Below are positions 11,926 to 23,442 of a stretch of 64,000 nucleotides of DNA, one piece after another. Within the stretch, counting starts at the first letter, position 1. The number at the start of each line of letters is the position of its first letter. Origin of the DNA: Berberis thunbergii (lineage: Eukaryota > Streptophyta > Magnoliopsida > Ranunculales > Berberidaceae); assembly GCA_003290165.1 (NCBI GenBank), contig QNQO01010678.1, positions 1-64,000 of the forward strand. The letters are read 5' to 3'. The position numbers and the translations under genes are program-made. The notes under the pieces were generated by a model. It was not told where the DNA came from, made no database searches, and was given only the letters and a program-made list of their open reading frames with translations.

Positions 11926-12819
11926 CAGGGACGGATTTATGTGGGGTCAAGCGGAGGCAACTGCTTCCATTGACTTTTGAAAAATAAATTGTTTTTTTCT
12001 TCTTCTTAATTTGACTTGTGCAATCGGCGACGCCATTCTGCCCCACCCATTCTTCTCTTTCACTATTTTCAGCGACGCTGACAACCCCGTTTTTTCTTTA
12101 TTTTTTTTTTATTTTTTATTTTTTATTTTTTTCTTAATCATTTATTTGTTTACTGGCAAAAGTGTACTAGCTGAGTTAGTAGAGGTATAACACATGAAAT
12201 CACACGTCACGGGTTTAAACTCGGCCGGTGGCATGGGGTGGGGAGGGTTATGGATAAAAGAATGTTTACTACGAGAACAACAACTGCTCTGCCTCCACTT
12301 CTCTTCCTCTCATTTTCTCTCTGTTTGATTTATTTTCCTTTTCCACCAGCGCCCCAACCTGTTTTGTCTGCTTTGAAGAAGAATAATATTTTTTTAAGTA
12401 TTTTCTCGAGATGAATTTGTATATCAAGATATAGTTTAGTATTTTATTCATAGGATTACTTGGAGAAATGACCCATTAGTATTTTTGGCCCTTAACTTTA
12501 TACACCAAATGAATTGACCATATCGATAGAATTGCACGATATCGAGTTTTCGCCTTATTATATATATTTGAAAGGCAAGTGTGTCATCGTCCTCTATATA
12601 TTTATCTCTTGTGCACCTACAAAGTAAATAGTTGGATCAATTTTCCTCACCCATGAATTGATGGAGTTTTGTTTAGCAATTGGTGTTTTGTATAGTTCTT
12701 TATGTCTTGCTCAAAATTTAACAAAAATTATATTAAAGTACTTAATTATTATATTATCATTAGTTAAATATGATTCATCACTTTGCCCCCATTCAATGAA
12801 AATTTTGGCTCCGTCACTG
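11926..12819. mobile_element. hAT-type non-autonomous element inserted in the patatin-like exon
   Basis: The ends are CAGGGACGGA and, on the other strand, CAGTGACGGA. The flanks are CTTGTTTT (11918-11925) and CTTGTTCT (12820-12827), an 8-bp duplication with one mismatch. Removing the insert rejoins the patatin-like frame. The interior is AT-rich without transposase. It contains a tRNA-like segment at 12155-12225. Confidence 0.8.
12150..12230 (+). repeat. tRNA-like SINE fragment
   Basis: TAGCTGAGTTAGTAGAGG resembles box A and GGGTTTAAACTC resembles box B, about 50 bases apart. No clear tail or target duplication was seen. Confidence 0.4.
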
Positions 12820-12919
12820 CTTGTTCTATCCTTTGGAGAGAGAAAGAGAGGTATTCCTTTGAGTATTGGTTTTCGAGATGATTAATTAAGTACTTGGAAG
12901 ATGTTTGGAAAATAACTAA

Positions 12920-13249
12920 GGGTGTGTTTGGTTGCATGAAATTTTATGCCATGGGAATCTATGAGGGGACCACTACATTTTAGGCTAAATTGATATATCA
13001 TTTCACATTTACCATTTGACCACCATTTGATTTTGTGATCAATGGTGAGAATGGAAGCCACATAAACATGAGAATCTCACTTCTTGGCCCCCCCAAGGCA
13101 TGTGATTCTCATGTTCATGGGACTTTCATTTCCACCATTAATCACAAAACCAAATGGTGGATGTGGAGTGATATATCAATTTAGCCTAAAATGTAGTGGT
13201 CCCCTCATTAATTCCCATGGTATAGGATTCCATGCAACCAAACACACCC
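12920..13249. mobile_element. Tourist-type (PIF/Harbinger) MITE
   Basis: Termini GGGTGTGTTTGGTTGCATG and CATGCAACCAAACACACCC form a perfect inverted repeat of 19 bp. They are flanked by TAA at 12917-12919 and 13250-13252, the Harbinger target preference. The interior is largely palindromic (GGCTAAATTGATATATCA mirrored on the right). No ORF. Confidence 0.85.
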
Positions 13250-13252
13250 TAA

Positions 13253-13614
13253 AGGTGATAATTTTTTTTATTTTTTTATTTCAACCAGTTTTTTAACCAT
13301 GACCATGCATATCACCGGTCAAAGATGAATTTAAAGATGTTTATTTAGCATATGCCTAATAAATAAAGGATATTTTTAGATTTAAAAAAAGAAATAAATG
13401 AATAATTGAAATCAACTATGTTGACCGTTACAAGTTGAGTGCTAAACTAAATTAATTTTTAAAATAAATAATAAACTCAAGTGGACATATATTAATGAGA
13501 ATTAAACTCAAAATTTTTTATAAACAAATGTCATCTAGTTCAGTTTGCTTGTTCTCACTTATTTAGGATGTTAGCAGGATTAGTGATACCGGAGTGAAAC
13601 AAATACTTATGTGT
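13253..13614. other. AT-rich spacer
   Basis: No gene or clear repeat seen. Confidence 0.5.
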
Positions 13615-13623
13615 TTTACGCTT

Positions 13624-13813
13624 GAGCGATTCTATGTGTCGAGGGAAAGGGCGAAGAAACCAGCGAGGTAAACGAGGTGGCGGGGGGTGAACCGTTCACC
13701 CCCTCGAGATGCGCGCGCGGAATACATCTCGAGGGGGGTGAACGGTTCACCCCCCGCCACCTCGTTTACCTCGCTGGTTTCCTCGCTCTTTCCCTCGACA
13801 TTTAGAATTTCGC
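13624..13813. mobile_element. Foldback element of the GTCGAGGG family (Mutator-like)
   Basis: A nearly perfect hairpin: TTCTATGTGTCGAGGG on the left mirrors CCCTCGACATTTAGAA on the right. The inner arms (CCAGCGAGGTAAACGAGG, GGGGTGAACCGTTCACC) pair around a GC-rich loop. TTTACGCTT occurs on both sides (13615-13623 and 13814-13822), a 9-bp duplication typical of Mutator-like elements. The same terminal motif bounds the large palindrome at 34585-47892. Confidence 0.65.
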
Positions 13814-13847
13814 TTTACGCTTTAGTTGTTTAATTAAGGTAGTGTAC

Positions 13848-14178
13848 ACGTACTGGGGTCCTATCGCGGTAACAGAGTGTTTATATCATTTATCTGTACT
13901 ATATGCGTTGTGATCTATGTTGACATTCATATTATTGTAACAACAAAAGTCTCTATTGCATAAAGCTTTCAAGTACCATAGAAATATTTGGAGTTATTTT
14001 GATGTAAATTTTGTGACTAATGAGTGGAGTGGGTGGTAACACACACCACATAGACAACCAGGGTGGCTGTCATTCTAGGATCACCACTTAAAATTCTTTT
14101 CATCATGCATGTTTATGACAAAACAAAATTATGTGATATAGCTTTTGACTTATATATATAATAGATGAAACATCAAGC
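13848..14178 (+). repeat. Dispersed repeat block, copy 1
   Basis: About 330 bp, from GGTCCTATCGCGGTAACAGA to GATGAAACATCAAGC, is recognisably similar to 34186-34470. The class is unknown. Both copies sit near a GTCGAGGG foldback. Confidence 0.55.
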
Positions 14179-14395
14179 ATATATACATAAAAGGAGTTGT
14201 AAGATGAAATGAGTTGTAAGATGAACAAGAGCCACATAGTGAGTCGAGTGTTTGTGTTTGGATCTAGATGGAGACACAGATGGACCCATTATTTACTTCA
14301 CAAACAAAAAATGGTGAGTTCCAGCGAGTGATATTCATGAGGTGAAAGTGGGTAAGTAGGAATAATGACAAGGTGACATTTTATCATCCATTCTG
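14179..14395. other. Spacer flanking the copia element
   Basis: No coding signal seen. Confidence 0.4.
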
Positions 14396-14400
14396 AGTGA

Positions 14401-14855
14401 TGTTGTATTAAATCATACGCTTAAGACTCTAGTTGATTCAATGGAAATAAGAAGAACAGAAACATACCGGATCGATCCATAGCGATTTCTCCGTTGATTG
14501 TGATGAGTTTGGATTGTTTGGATCTTCCGATTGATTCAAGCGTTTTCCCTTAGATCTCTGTTGAGAGGATACAGAAAATAATTCCAAAGTTTTGTTCTTT
14601 CTACGCATACGCTCAATCGGGGACCCATCCTATTTATAATGTCCATAAGTCACAACCCTTCAAATTACGGGCTGTGAATTTCCAATTCTGCCCCTCATTG
14701 AATTAGAAATTACATCCTTATTTATACCATGTTATTTATTAATACCTTATAGTCCAATACCCCTATTAGATCACATATTTAAATGGACTACACTTTAAGA
14801 TAGCAATACACGTTATATTACATATGTGTGCCCACATTATTGGATTTGTCCAACA
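14401..14855 (-). repeat. 3' LTR of copia element
   Basis: Begins TGTTGTATTAAATC and ends TTTGTCCAACA on the plus strand (TG...CA). It differs from the other LTR at two positions seen by eye. Confidence 0.95.
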
Positions 14856-14872
14856 ATCTCCCACTTGGGCCA
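14856..14872 (-). other. Polypurine tract of copia element
   Basis: The minus strand reads GGCCCAAGTGGGAGATT directly before the 3' LTR, the expected plus-strand primer region. Confidence 0.75.
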
Positions 14873-15248
14873 CATATGTTACTGGTAATGTGTATAACCT
14901 TTTGAGCTCAAAACTTGCTATCACAAGTAAAGGTATTTCGAAACAATCTCGTCCATTGACTATATTGATATAGGATTAAAGCGATTTGCGTCACAAGTAG
15001 CGTAACGAAATCCATCAATAGTCACATATACCAATATAATCAAATGACATAGATCAAACATGGATGTAGAGCATGGAAATTACATGTGATGTGATCCAAA
15101 CATGTCTATTTCCAACCGGTCCAACTTTAATCTTTAATGAGATCAAACATATAATAAACAGACAATTGACTGAAGACTTTATTTCTGCAGAAAATACTAA
15201 ATTACACCAATGTGTCCAAAAATTCATCATAGAACAACAAAACTCCCA

Positions 15249-16091
15249 TTAAACCATGATATCCTCATGTGACATAACACCCATATGAGCGGTGTGCTCA
15301 TGAAAGACCTTGGGTGGTAATCCCTTAGTAAGCGGATCCGCAATCATGGAGTGTGTCCCAATATGCTCTATGAAAATCTGTTTATTCTCTACTCTCTCCT
15401 TCACAACCAGGAACTTTATGTCAATATGATTTGACCTAGACGAGCTCCTGTTGTTGTTGGCATATAAAACTGCTGACTTATTGTCACAATATAACTTTAG
15501 TGGTCTTTCTATGTCATTCAAAATGCGCAGCCCAGTGACAAAATAACGCAGCCATAATCCGTGGTTGGAGGCCTCAAAACACGCCACATATTCTGCTTCC
15601 ATGGTGGAAGAAGCTATGAGTGTCTGTTTAGCACTTCTCCAAGAAATAGCTCCTCCAGCTAACAGATAAATGTAGCCTGATGTAGATTTTCTACTATCTT
15701 GGCATCCAGCAAAATCAGAATCAGCATACCCTATGATCTCCAACTGATCTGATCTCTTGTATGTGAGCATGTAATCCTTAGTTCTCTGTAAATATCTCAT
15801 AACCCGTTTAGCTGCTTTCCAGTGACTCATCCCAGGGTTATCCAAATATCTGCCAAGCATTCCAACAATGAATGCTATGTCTGGACGTGTACATACTTGA
15901 GCATACATAAGACTCCCAACAGCTGATGCATAGGGGATCTTTTGCATCTCTACAACTTCAAGTTTAGTCTTAGGACACTGTTTAAGACTGAATTTATCTC
16001 CTTTAGATATAGGGGTATCTCCTGGTTTACAATCTTGCATGCCAAACCTTTTAAGCACTTTTTCTATATAGCCCTTTTTGTGATAATCCAA
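15249..16091 (-). CDS. Copia pol, C-terminal part (end of RT and RNase H)
   Basis: This 280-codon frame continues the polyprotein after a one-base frameshift. It starts in the RT connection ([11 protein letters not shown]). It has [21 protein letters not shown], the usual copia RT end, then the RNase H region with [29 protein letters not shown] and LYCDNKSAV, ending at [10 protein letters not shown]. RNase H removes genomic RNA during reverse transcription. The ATG of this frame is internal and not a real start. In a parent copy this would be one ORF with the upstream part. Confidence 0.9.
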   Translation of the reverse strand: MDYHKKGYIEKVLKRFGMQDCKPGDTPISKGDKFSLKQCPKTKLEVVEMQKIPYASAVGSLMYAQVCTRPDIAFIVGMLGRYLDNPGMSHWKAAKRVMRYLQRTKDYMLTYKRSDQLEIIGYADSDFAGCQDSRKSTSGYIYLLAGGAISWRSAKQTLIASSTMEAEYVACFEASNHGLWLRYFVTGLRILNDIERPLKLYCDNKSAVLYANNNRSSSRSNHIDIKFLVVKERVENKQIFIEHIGTHSMIADPLTKGLPPKVFHEHTAHMGVMSHEDIMV

Positions 16092-19000
16092 GAATACCCC
16101 GAAAACGATCCCGGTATATCTGAATCCCTAAGACAAAAGAAGCTTCACCAAGATCTTTCATTTCAAATTTCTTTGATAGAAATCTCTTGGTTTCGTGCAA
16201 CATGTCTATATTATTAGTGGCAAGCAATATGTCATCAACATACAAAACCAAGAAGATATGCTTACTCCCACTGAACTTATGATACACACAGTTATCAACA
16301 ACATTTGTCTTAAAACCAAACGAGACAATTACTTGATGAAATTTGTAGTACCATTGACGGGAAGCTTGCTTGAGCCCATAGATGGATTTCTTTAGTCTGC
16401 AAACCATATTCTTTGGGTCTCCAGACACAAAGTTTTCTGGTTGCACCATATAAATTGTTTCATCAATGTCGCCATTGAGAAATGCTGTTTTAACATCCAT
16501 CTGATGCAACTCAAAGTCAAAATGTGCAACAAGAGCCATGATTGTCCTAAATGAGTCTTTCTTTGACACTGGAGAGAAAGTCTCTTTATAGTCGATGCCT
16601 TCCTTTTGAGTGAAGCCTTTAGCTACAAGACGAGCTTTATACCTTTCCACATTACCTTTTGAGTCCTTCTTGGTTTTGAATATCCATTTACAACCAATAG
16701 GCTTTGTATTTTCAGGTAATGGGACAAGATCCCAAACTTGATTGTCTTGCATAGACTTGTACTCCTCATTCATAGCATCTATCCACTTTTGAGAGTTAGA
16801 ATCCTGCATGGCTTGATGGAAGTTGATTGGATCATTTTCCACCAATCCATCATTTTCCTCATGTTCTTCGAGAAATACCATATAATCATCCGGAATTGCT
16901 CTTCTCTTTTCTCTCGTGGATCTCCTTAATGGCATTTGATCTTGAGGTTGTTGAGTTTGTTCTTCTGGAATATTTAATTCAATTGGAGCAGGGAGTAGTT
17001 TAACATTGTCCTGTTGAGGTTCCAGATCTGCTTCTTGATCAATGACAGGTAGTGGAACATGTACATTGTCAACAACAGTAGTAGGAGTCGAAATTGATTC
17101 CTCCTCAAAGACAATGTCTCGTACCTGATTTCTCCCCCCAAACTCGACATCCTCAAAAAATGTTGCTGTCCCCGTTTCAAAAATGGACTTAATAGTGGGA
17201 TTATAGAACTTGTAGCCCCTAGATCGCTCAGAGTAGCCAATGAAGTAGCTGCTCACTGTTTTGGAGTCCAATTTCTTTTCATTCGGCCGATAAGGCCTTG
17301 CTTCAGCTGGACATCCCCAAATGTGAAAATGCTTTAGACTAAGTTTTCTACCTGTCCAAAGTTCATAAGGTGTTTTGGCAGCCGCTTTAGTTGGTACTCT
17401 ATTAAGGATGTAAGCTGCAGTCTTTAGTGCTTCTCCCCAGAGTGATTCAGGTAATGTAGAATGACTGATCATACTCCTTACCATGTCCTTAAGAGTTCGG
17501 TTTCGTCTTTCAGCTACACCATTCATGCTAGGTGATCCCGGCATGGTGTACTGTGGGACGATTCCACATTCCTCTAGGAATTTAGCAAATGGTCCTGGAC
17601 GTTGTTCACCGGAACCGTCATATCTGCCGTAATACTCACCACCACGGTCAGACCTGACACTTTTAATTCGTTTGTTGAGTTGGTTCTGAACCTCAGCTTT
17701 GAAAGCTTTGAACATATCCAGTGACTCAGATTTCTCATAAATGAGATATAGGTACCCATAGCGTGAGTAATCGTCTATGAATGATATAAAATATTGTTGA
17801 CCATTCCAAGAAGCCGAAGGGAATGGTCCACAAATATCTGTGTGGATCAATTCTAAGACGTCTGAAGTTCTGTTTGCACCTAATCTCTTTTGTTTGGTCT
17901 GTTTTCCCTTGATGCACTCAATACAGACATCAAAGTCTGAAAAATCAAGAGAATCTATTATGCCATCTGACACAAGTCTCTCCATTCTCGTTTTCGAGAT
18001 ATGTCCTAAACGTTTGTGCCATAGTTTTGATGAATTTCCTTCATTTAGCTTACGCTTAGTACCACGTGATTCCACATGCAAGGTTACATTATATGAGGCA
18101 ATAGTATCAAGAAGATATAGGTTATCAAATGTGCTTAATGAACCAGTACCAATAATATTGGAATTTAATGAAAGACTAAATTGATTATTTCCAAATGAAC
18201 AACAATATCCAAATTTGTCCAACAAGGAAATAGAAACCAAATTCCGTCTAAATGACGGTACTACAAAAGTGTCTTTCAGTTCCAAATAACAACCAGTCCC
18301 TAAGAGTAACCTAAAGTTTCCTATTGCTTCCACTTCTACCGATTTTCCATCGCCCACGAAGATGCGTCTTTCAGCATCACTTGGCTTTCGGTAGCTCAGA
18401 CAACCCTGCATAGAAACACTTATGTGAGTAGTAGCACCAGAATCTAACCACCAAGTGTTTCGAGGTACTGAAGCTAAGTTAACCTCAGAACAGACCAAAG
18501 CAAGAAACATACCCTTTTTAGCACGCCAAGCGTGATACTTGGTACATTCCTTCTTTACATGTCCAGGTTTCTTACAAAAGAAACAACCCTCATTTCCTTT
18601 CTGTTTCTTTTGTGCTGGACCCTTAGCAGCTTCATAATCCTTCTTTCGTTTTGTGCCCTTATCTTTAGAGGTGCTTGCAAAATGAACACTTTCTGTTCTG
18701 TCTTGCTTCAACCTGTCTTCCTCTTGTACACAGTAAGAAATGAGCTCATTAAGAGTCCATTTCTCCTTCTGACAGTTGTAACTGACCTTAAACTGACTGT
18801 ACTGTGGAGGAAGTGATATTAAAACTAAATGCACGAGTAAGTCCTCAGACAACTCAAGCTTCAGTGCTTTAAGTTTTGAAGCAAGATGAGACATCTCCAT
18901 GATGTACTCTCTAATGTTTCCTTTGCCTTTATACTTTAATGAAATCAAGCTAGCTAAAAGTGTGCTTGTTTCAGCCTTATCGTTTTTTTTAGCAAAACGC

Positions 19001-19308
19001 TTTTCAAGTTCAGTAAGGAACTCACTGGCATTGGTCACCCCTGCGGATATTGCACCCCTAAAGGCTTCTGGAATACCTCGCTTTATGAGCATGAGACTCA
19101 TGCGATTGGAGCGTTCCCACTTCTCGAAGTATTTCCTGGCATCAGGAGTACTTACATCTGTAAGAGGAGCGGGTTGCTCAATCCTTAAGGCAAGATCCAG
19201 ATCCATACATCCAAGAACGATTAACACGTTCTCTTTCCAGTCCTTGAAGTTTGTCCCATTAAGCATGGGAATATTATTTACACCAGCAGATATACTAGTA
19301 GCAGACAT
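16051..19308 (-). CDS. Copia gag-pol polyprotein, N-terminal 1085 codons
   Basis: Starts [18 protein letters not shown] at 19308. Gag holds an [12 protein letters not shown] core (residues 18-40) and a CX2CX4HX4C knuckle at 242-255 ([14 protein letters not shown]). The protease has [12 protein letters not shown] (about 286-297). Integrase has the H-H-C-C zinc site (LWHKRLGH ... CIECIKGK, about 430-470), then the catalytic core ([20 protein letters not shown]). RT has [12 protein letters not shown] and the catalytic YVDDILLA. Together these package, reverse-transcribe and integrate the element. The ORF ends early, after GLSQKG, because of one extra base in an A5G3 run near 16071-16078; sense resumes in the 15249-16091 frame. 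Otherwise no stops were seen. Confidence 0.95.
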   Translation of the reverse strand: MSATSISAGVNNIPMLNGTNFKDWKENVLIVLGCMDLDLALRIEQPAPLTDVSTPDARKYFEKWERSNRMSLMLIKRGIPEAFRGAISAGVTNASEFLTELEKRFAKKNDKAETSTLLASLISLKYKGKGNIREYIMEMSHLASKLKALKLELSEDLLVHLVLISLPPQYSQFKVSYNCQKEKWTLNELISYCVQEEDRLKQDRTESVHFASTSKDKGTKRKKDYEAAKGPAQKKQKGNEGCFFCKKPGHVKKECTKYHAWRAKKGMFLALVCSEVNLASVPRNTWWLDSGATTHISVSMQGCLSYRKPSDAERRIFVGDGKSVEVEAIGNFRLLLGTGCYLELKDTFVVPSFRRNLVSISLLDKFGYCCSFGNNQFSLSLNSNIIGTGSLSTFDNLYLLDTIASYNVTLHVESRGTKRKLNEGNSSKLWHKRLGHISKTRMERLVSDGIIDSLDFSDFDVCIECIKGKQTKQKRLGANRTSDVLELIHTDICGPFPSASWNGQQYFISFIDDYSRYGYLYLIYEKSESLDMFKAFKAEVQNQLNKRIKSVRSDRGGEYYGRYDGSGEQRPGPFAKFLEECGIVPQYTMPGSPSMNGVAERRNRTLKDMVRSMISHSTLPESLWGEALKTAAYILNRVPTKAAAKTPYELWTGRKLSLKHFHIWGCPAEARPYRPNEKKLDSKTVSSYFIGYSERSRGYKFYNPTIKSIFETGTATFFEDVEFGGRNQVRDIVFEEESISTPTTVVDNVHVPLPVIDQEADLEPQQDNVKLLPAPIELNIPEEQTQQPQDQMPLRRSTREKRRAIPDDYMVFLEEHEENDGLVENDPINFHQAMQDSNSQKWIDAMNEEYKSMQDNQVWDLVPLPENTKPIGCKWIFKTKKDSKGNVERYKARLVAKGFTQKEGIDYKETFSPVSKKDSFRTIMALVAHFDFELHQMDVKTAFLNGDIDETIYMVQPENFVSGDPKNMVCRLKKSIYGLKQASRQWYYKFHQVIVSFGFKTNVVDNCVYHKFSGSKHIFLVLYVDDILLATNNIDMLHETKRFLSKKFEMKDLGEASFVLGIQIYRDRFRGILGLSQKGLYRKSA

Positions 19309-19979
19309 ATTAGCTGTACAGAGAATAAATTACATAAATAACATATTCACGTCATTATTCAATTGCATAAACTTTTAAATTCATACAATAGGTAAATAAA
19401 AACCCACATTAAGATACCTAACACAGGATTGTTATTTAGTCTTTGGACAGAAATATCAATCTGTAAGTGGTACTCTTCGTACAAAATGAAACCGGCCTAA
19501 TATTATGCCTTTTCTTTGGACTGACATAATAAAAGCATGGTAAAGTAAACTTTATCACATATTTAAGACTAGGGACTATCCGGTCAAAACAATCTTCCTT
19601 TGGGCCGATTGTTTCACATGGAAGTAGCATGCTCACTTATTTAAAATCAACCAATATTTTCTAATAGTGGTTGCTTTGGCAACATATTAGTTAAATGGTG
19701 TAAATTTTAAATAAGGAACACAATAGTGATACATGAAACCAAAATTATATTCTATGTATAAATAAAATATAGCCATTAATACAATTAAAACATGGGTCTA
19801 AATAAAATATAGCCACATTACATAGGTCCCAACACTTTAAAACAATATTACCAACAGCAACAGGCCCAATAGTCAAAGTAAAATGTACTAACAGACCCAA
19901 TTATTAATAACAGCAACAGGCCCAATAGGTGAACAGTCACAAGGCCCGTGAACAGTCACTATACAAGCCCAACATTCGC

Positions 19980-20285
19980 CAGGCCCAACAGTGAATAGTT
20001 GCGGTCAATGGTGAACAGTCGCGGGTCAATGTGAACAGTAACGGTCAATGTGAACAGTAATTTTTAAAAAATTGCATAATCGTAGATACTGTTCACTGTA
20101 ACAGTGAAATCGTTTTCACTATTCACTGTTCGCCGTTTACTATTCACTGTAACACGTATTACTGTTCACCGTAACGGTGTCACTGTTCACCGTAACGGTG
20201 TCACTGTTCACCGTAACGGTGTCACTGTTCACGAAATAGCAAACACTGTTCACGAAATCGTAAACACTGTTCACTGTAACAGTAA
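19980..20285 (-). repeat. Short tandem repeats in copia leader
   Basis: Between primer site and gag the sequence is built from GTGAACAGT-type units. At 20160-20235 there are three copies of a 21-bp unit GTTCACCGTAACGGTGTCACT, whose core CACCGTAACGGTG is nearly palindromic. More diverged units extend to about 19920 and 20400. The role is unknown; it could be a regulatory or packaging region of the leader. Confidence 0.75.
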
Positions 20286-20685
20286 AACCGGATTTTTTTT
20301 TTTTTAATACATCTATTTTACCTTGATCCAAATTGTAATCTATTTCAATAGGAAATACAATTACACTCACAATGAAACAGTGAAGACAATTGTCATGAAT
20401 ACATATCACTGTAGGTCCAGATCATGCTATATCAATCACTGTATTAATACATAATCCATAATCACTGTATTCATGCTATTCATATGAATCTATAATCATG
20501 TCTTTATAATCATGTCCAAATACATAAACTATATGAATCTATAATCATAAATAACATATAGTATTCAATTGCCTTGATATTATATGAATGTATATATATC
20601 ACTGTATGAATCTATATATCACTGTATGAAACAAATAATCACTGTATGTTTTCCTTTATAATTTCACATGGAATCAACAAGAGTT

Positions 20686-20697
20686 GCTCTGATACCA
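20686..20697 (-). other. Primer-binding site of copia element (tRNA-iMet)
   Basis: Complement reads TGGTATCAGAGC, two bases from the 5' LTR. Confidence 0.9.
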
Positions 20698-20699
20698 AT

Positions 20700-21153
20700 T
20701 GTTGTATTAAATCATACGCTTAAGACTCTAGTTGATTCAATGGAAATAAGAAGAACAGAAACATACCGGATCGATCCATAGCGATTTCTCCGTTGATTGT
20801 GATGAGTTTGGATTGTTTGGATCTTCCGATTGATTCAAGCGTTTTCCCTTAGATCTCTGTTGAGAGGATACAGAAAATAATTCCAAAGTTTTGTTCTTTC
20901 TACGCATACGCTCAATCGGGGACCCATCCTATTTATAATGTCCATAAGTCACAACCCTTCAAATTACGGGCTGTGAATTTCCAATTCTGCCCCTCATTGA
21001 ATTAGAAATTACATCCTTATTTACACCATGTATTTATTAATACCTTATAGTCCAATACCCCTATTAGATCACATATTTAAATGGACTACACTTTAAGATA
21101 GCAATACACGTTATATTACATATGTGTGCCCACATTATTGGATTTGTCCAACA
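20700..21153 (-). repeat. 5' LTR of copia element
   Basis: TG...CA ends and near-identity to 14401-14855. A TATA-like motif is readable on the minus strand as ATTATAAATAGGATGG (about 20925-20940). Confidence 0.95.
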
Positions 21154-21179
21154 AGTGAATCACACACATTTTATTATCC

Positions 21180-21350
21180 ATTATATATATATATATATAT
21201 ATATTATTTTATGTAAAAATAATATAATATGTTTAAAATAGTTGATCGATTTAATTTTAGTTGATCGGTACCTAAATCCAAATCAGTTTGGTTTTGATTT
21301 GAAGTTTTTGAAATTTATCAAAATCGGTTTAATTTTCAACCCTACCTTCC
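21180..21350. repeat. AT microsatellite and hAT-type MITE remnant
   Basis: A (TA)n run at about 21183-21204 is followed by GATTTAATTTTAGTTGATCGGTACC ... AAAATCGGTTTAATTTTCAACCCTA. This resembles one end of the ACCGAACCG-rich MITE at 33301-33704. Confidence 0.4.
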
Positions 21351-21351
21351 A

Positions 21352-21442
21352 CCCCAAATGCTGCTGACAAGGTTCAAACTCTGACCTTATGATATCATCT
21401 GTCACAAGCCTATCAGCTAAGCTAATACCATTGGCTATTCCA
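21352..21442 (-). repeat. tRNA-like SINE fragment
   Basis: Minus strand: AGCCAATGGTATTAGCTTAG (start similar to the 8071-8239 SINE), box-A-like TAGCTTAGCTGATAGG and box-B-like GAGTTTGAACCTT. No tail or target duplication was identified. Confidence 0.45.
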
Positions 21443-21599
21443 TCAAATTTAGGTGGTTGAATCCATAACAATCAAGTCCAATTTCGAGTTAATTTGACTT
21501 CCATGTGTCTCTTATATTTGGTTGGACACCATTCGACACATCATCCTCGTTTAACTTGCTCAAGTTGCATCCTTAATTATTTAAGAAAAATTATAGGGG

Positions 21600-21715
21600 T
21601 CGAGGGAGGGAACGAGGGAGGGAGCGAGGGATGGGGTGGTAGCCACTCATCCGCCCCAAGATAAATGCCATCGCGCATCTCCAATCCGATGCACTTACCT
21701 CCCTCGCTCTGTAGC
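21600..21715. mobile_element. Degenerate foldback of the GAGGGAGCGAGGG type
   Basis: GTCGAGGGAGGGAACGAGGGAG on the left and TACCTCCCTCGCTCTGTAGC on the right partly mirror each other around CATCGCGCATCTCC. Similar in composition to the foldbacks at 8292 and 32870. Confidence 0.45.
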
Positions 21716-22295
21716 AAAGCTCATTATTTAATTCACGTAGTGTATGTTGTATTTGTCATTTTTATATAGAAGTCAAATGAAAGTGACTTGACCAGATCAA
21801 GCACCAAATGAAAACACATATGGAAGTGTTTAAGCACATTTGAGGATCTTATAACAAATTAAAGCTATCTGTCATCATGTACAAAGTAGTTTATTCTTTA
21901 AAGCTTTGGAAATCCATTATAAAACTTTAAACTACATTTCGATCAAGTGTCTTTTGTTATTGGATTTGCTCATATTTATCAATAAATTGGGATATTACGC
22001 TGTCTTTTGTTATTGTATACTAACTAAGATGCTAATATATTGTTATCGATGTTTTGGGGGAAGAAAGTGTGATGAATTTGACTCATCTCCGCGTCATCCT
22101 TGCCTCGAATATGCGCATATGGCTTTATCTCATAGGGTTGAATTTCCATTTTAGTTTGGGTCATTTAAATGCCTAAAAAAAGAATGATTCAATTCATTTT
22201 GAGTTTTAAGCCCACTGTTTATGTTCTTGAAGATGATTATTAATTGACTAAAAAACATTTTCCAGTGGGATGACGATGTCCATGCTCTATCTATT
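21716..22295. other. AT-rich spacer
   Basis: No recognisable gene or element. Confidence 0.4.
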
Positions 22296-22299
22296 AAAA

Positions 22300-22440
22300 A
22301 AGAAAAGGGTGTCGATGCGTTTTATGTGTGTAAATATTTAACAATTTTTTTTATTACAACCTTTCAATAGTAAGTAAAAATTTTTATTGAAATTCTAAAC
22401 AAAATAATTATTTACAATTTTAAGGGTTTAGTTTACAAAT
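22300..22440 (+). repeat. Diverged direct repeat, copy 1
   Basis: GGGTGTCGATGCGTTTTATG through AAAATAATTATTTACAATTTTAAGG is recognisably similar to 23443-23575. The 1-kb between them includes AAGCGAAAAGCGAAGC-type purine-rich sequence and no ORF of note. An old LTR pair or a duplicated MITE are both possible. Confidence 0.45.
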
Positions 22441-23442
22441 AATTAAGGGATTCAAATAAATTGTATTAGGGACTTAGATATAATTCAAAGTAGTCAAAGC
22501 GTAAAGTGAAGGCGAAGTGATTTTCCATGACTTGGCTTTAAGCGAAAAGCGAAGCAATGACTTCACGCAAGTAAAACAGCACTAAAAACTAATTTTAAAT
22601 TATATATAAAAAATGTAAATATATGCATGTTGCTTGTATATCTTAACTTCTAAATATATGTATTATTTTTTTCTAGTGTAATTAACTCAAGTCAATGCAA
22701 GTGTTTATATATTGCTTCCTAACAAGCAATGTTATGATGTTTGTTACCATTCACTTCAACACCAATGTTTTTCCGATAATCACTCTCCATTGCCCCATGA
22801 TTTTCTTTCATAATCAATCATTTTAAGTAAACAAAAAATAACAACAGTACTAATGTATAGATTTTAATGCAGAGATAATCAATGCACAAATATTGGTTTC
22901 TTCTTCGGGGTCACGACGATTGAAATTCCAGTGAAGCTTTGTTGAAGGTAAGAAAATTTGTACCTCGAACAAGATCTCCAACTCCTGCTATGTTGAAACT
23001 CTCTGATTCGGCCGTGGAGCTCTAAAGAGAGAATGAGAAAGAAAAAGTATAAGAAAAAGAAAGACAAAAAACGAGAAAGAAAAAAACGCTTTTGTTTAAT
23101 GAAGCCATGGCCTTGGTGGCTTCATGCTTCAACAAAAAAAAGGCTAAAAGCGATGGCTTTTTGTGGCTTCAGGATAATGGCCTAGCTTTGACCAAGGAGA
23201 AGCGAGATATCATGGTTTGGATTTAAGCAGTGGCTTTAGATGTCTTTGACTACACTGATATAATTAACAATATTTGAGAGAGACAAATTTTTTATCATAA
23301 AAAATTGTAAATGGTACATATGTAAAATGACAAAAATACCCCAGGCCATTATACACCTAACTATTGTTTTTTTTTTGTAAACATGAGAGAGTTGGGAGAG
23401 CATTCCAAAAATTAGGACAAAAACAACACATTCATTGTTCCT
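22441..23442. other. Segment between the two direct repeats
   Basis: Holds GCGTAAAGTGAAGGCGAAGTG-like short imperfect repeats (22498-22570 and 23100-23240). No coding recognised. Confidence 0.35.

Larger units (their letters stand above)
11755..12885 (+). pseudogene. Patatin-like phospholipase pseudogene exon, split by a hAT element
   Basis: The frame around 11770-11925 reads SVDGKTSCLAIDRGLMMNNP then AAVTHVLHNN and VQDLLV. That is the patatin-like (pPLA-III type) segment around the catalytic D-G-[GA] motif and MNNP. The reading resumes at 12820 (LVLSFG) after removal of the hAT insert and its duplicated 8 bases. The catalytic dyad motif is altered (IDRG in place of DGG/DGA), and no serine-hydrolase GXSXG exon is found nearby. 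So this is a single non-functional exon. Patatin-like proteins are lipid acyl hydrolases. Confidence 0.7.
14401..21153 (-). mobile_element. Complete young Ty1-copia retrotransposon
   Basis: Two 454-455 bp LTRs (14401-14855 and 20700-21153) flank one gag-pol region on the minus strand. The flanks are a perfect 5-bp duplication AGTGA (14396-14400 and 21154-21158). A primer site and a polypurine tract are in the right places. Comparing the LTRs by eye I find one substitution (TTTATACC versus TTTACACC) and one 1-bp indel (ATGTTATTT versus ATGTATTT), so insertion was very recent. Gag-pol is open except for one frameshift near 16075. Confidence 0.95.
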
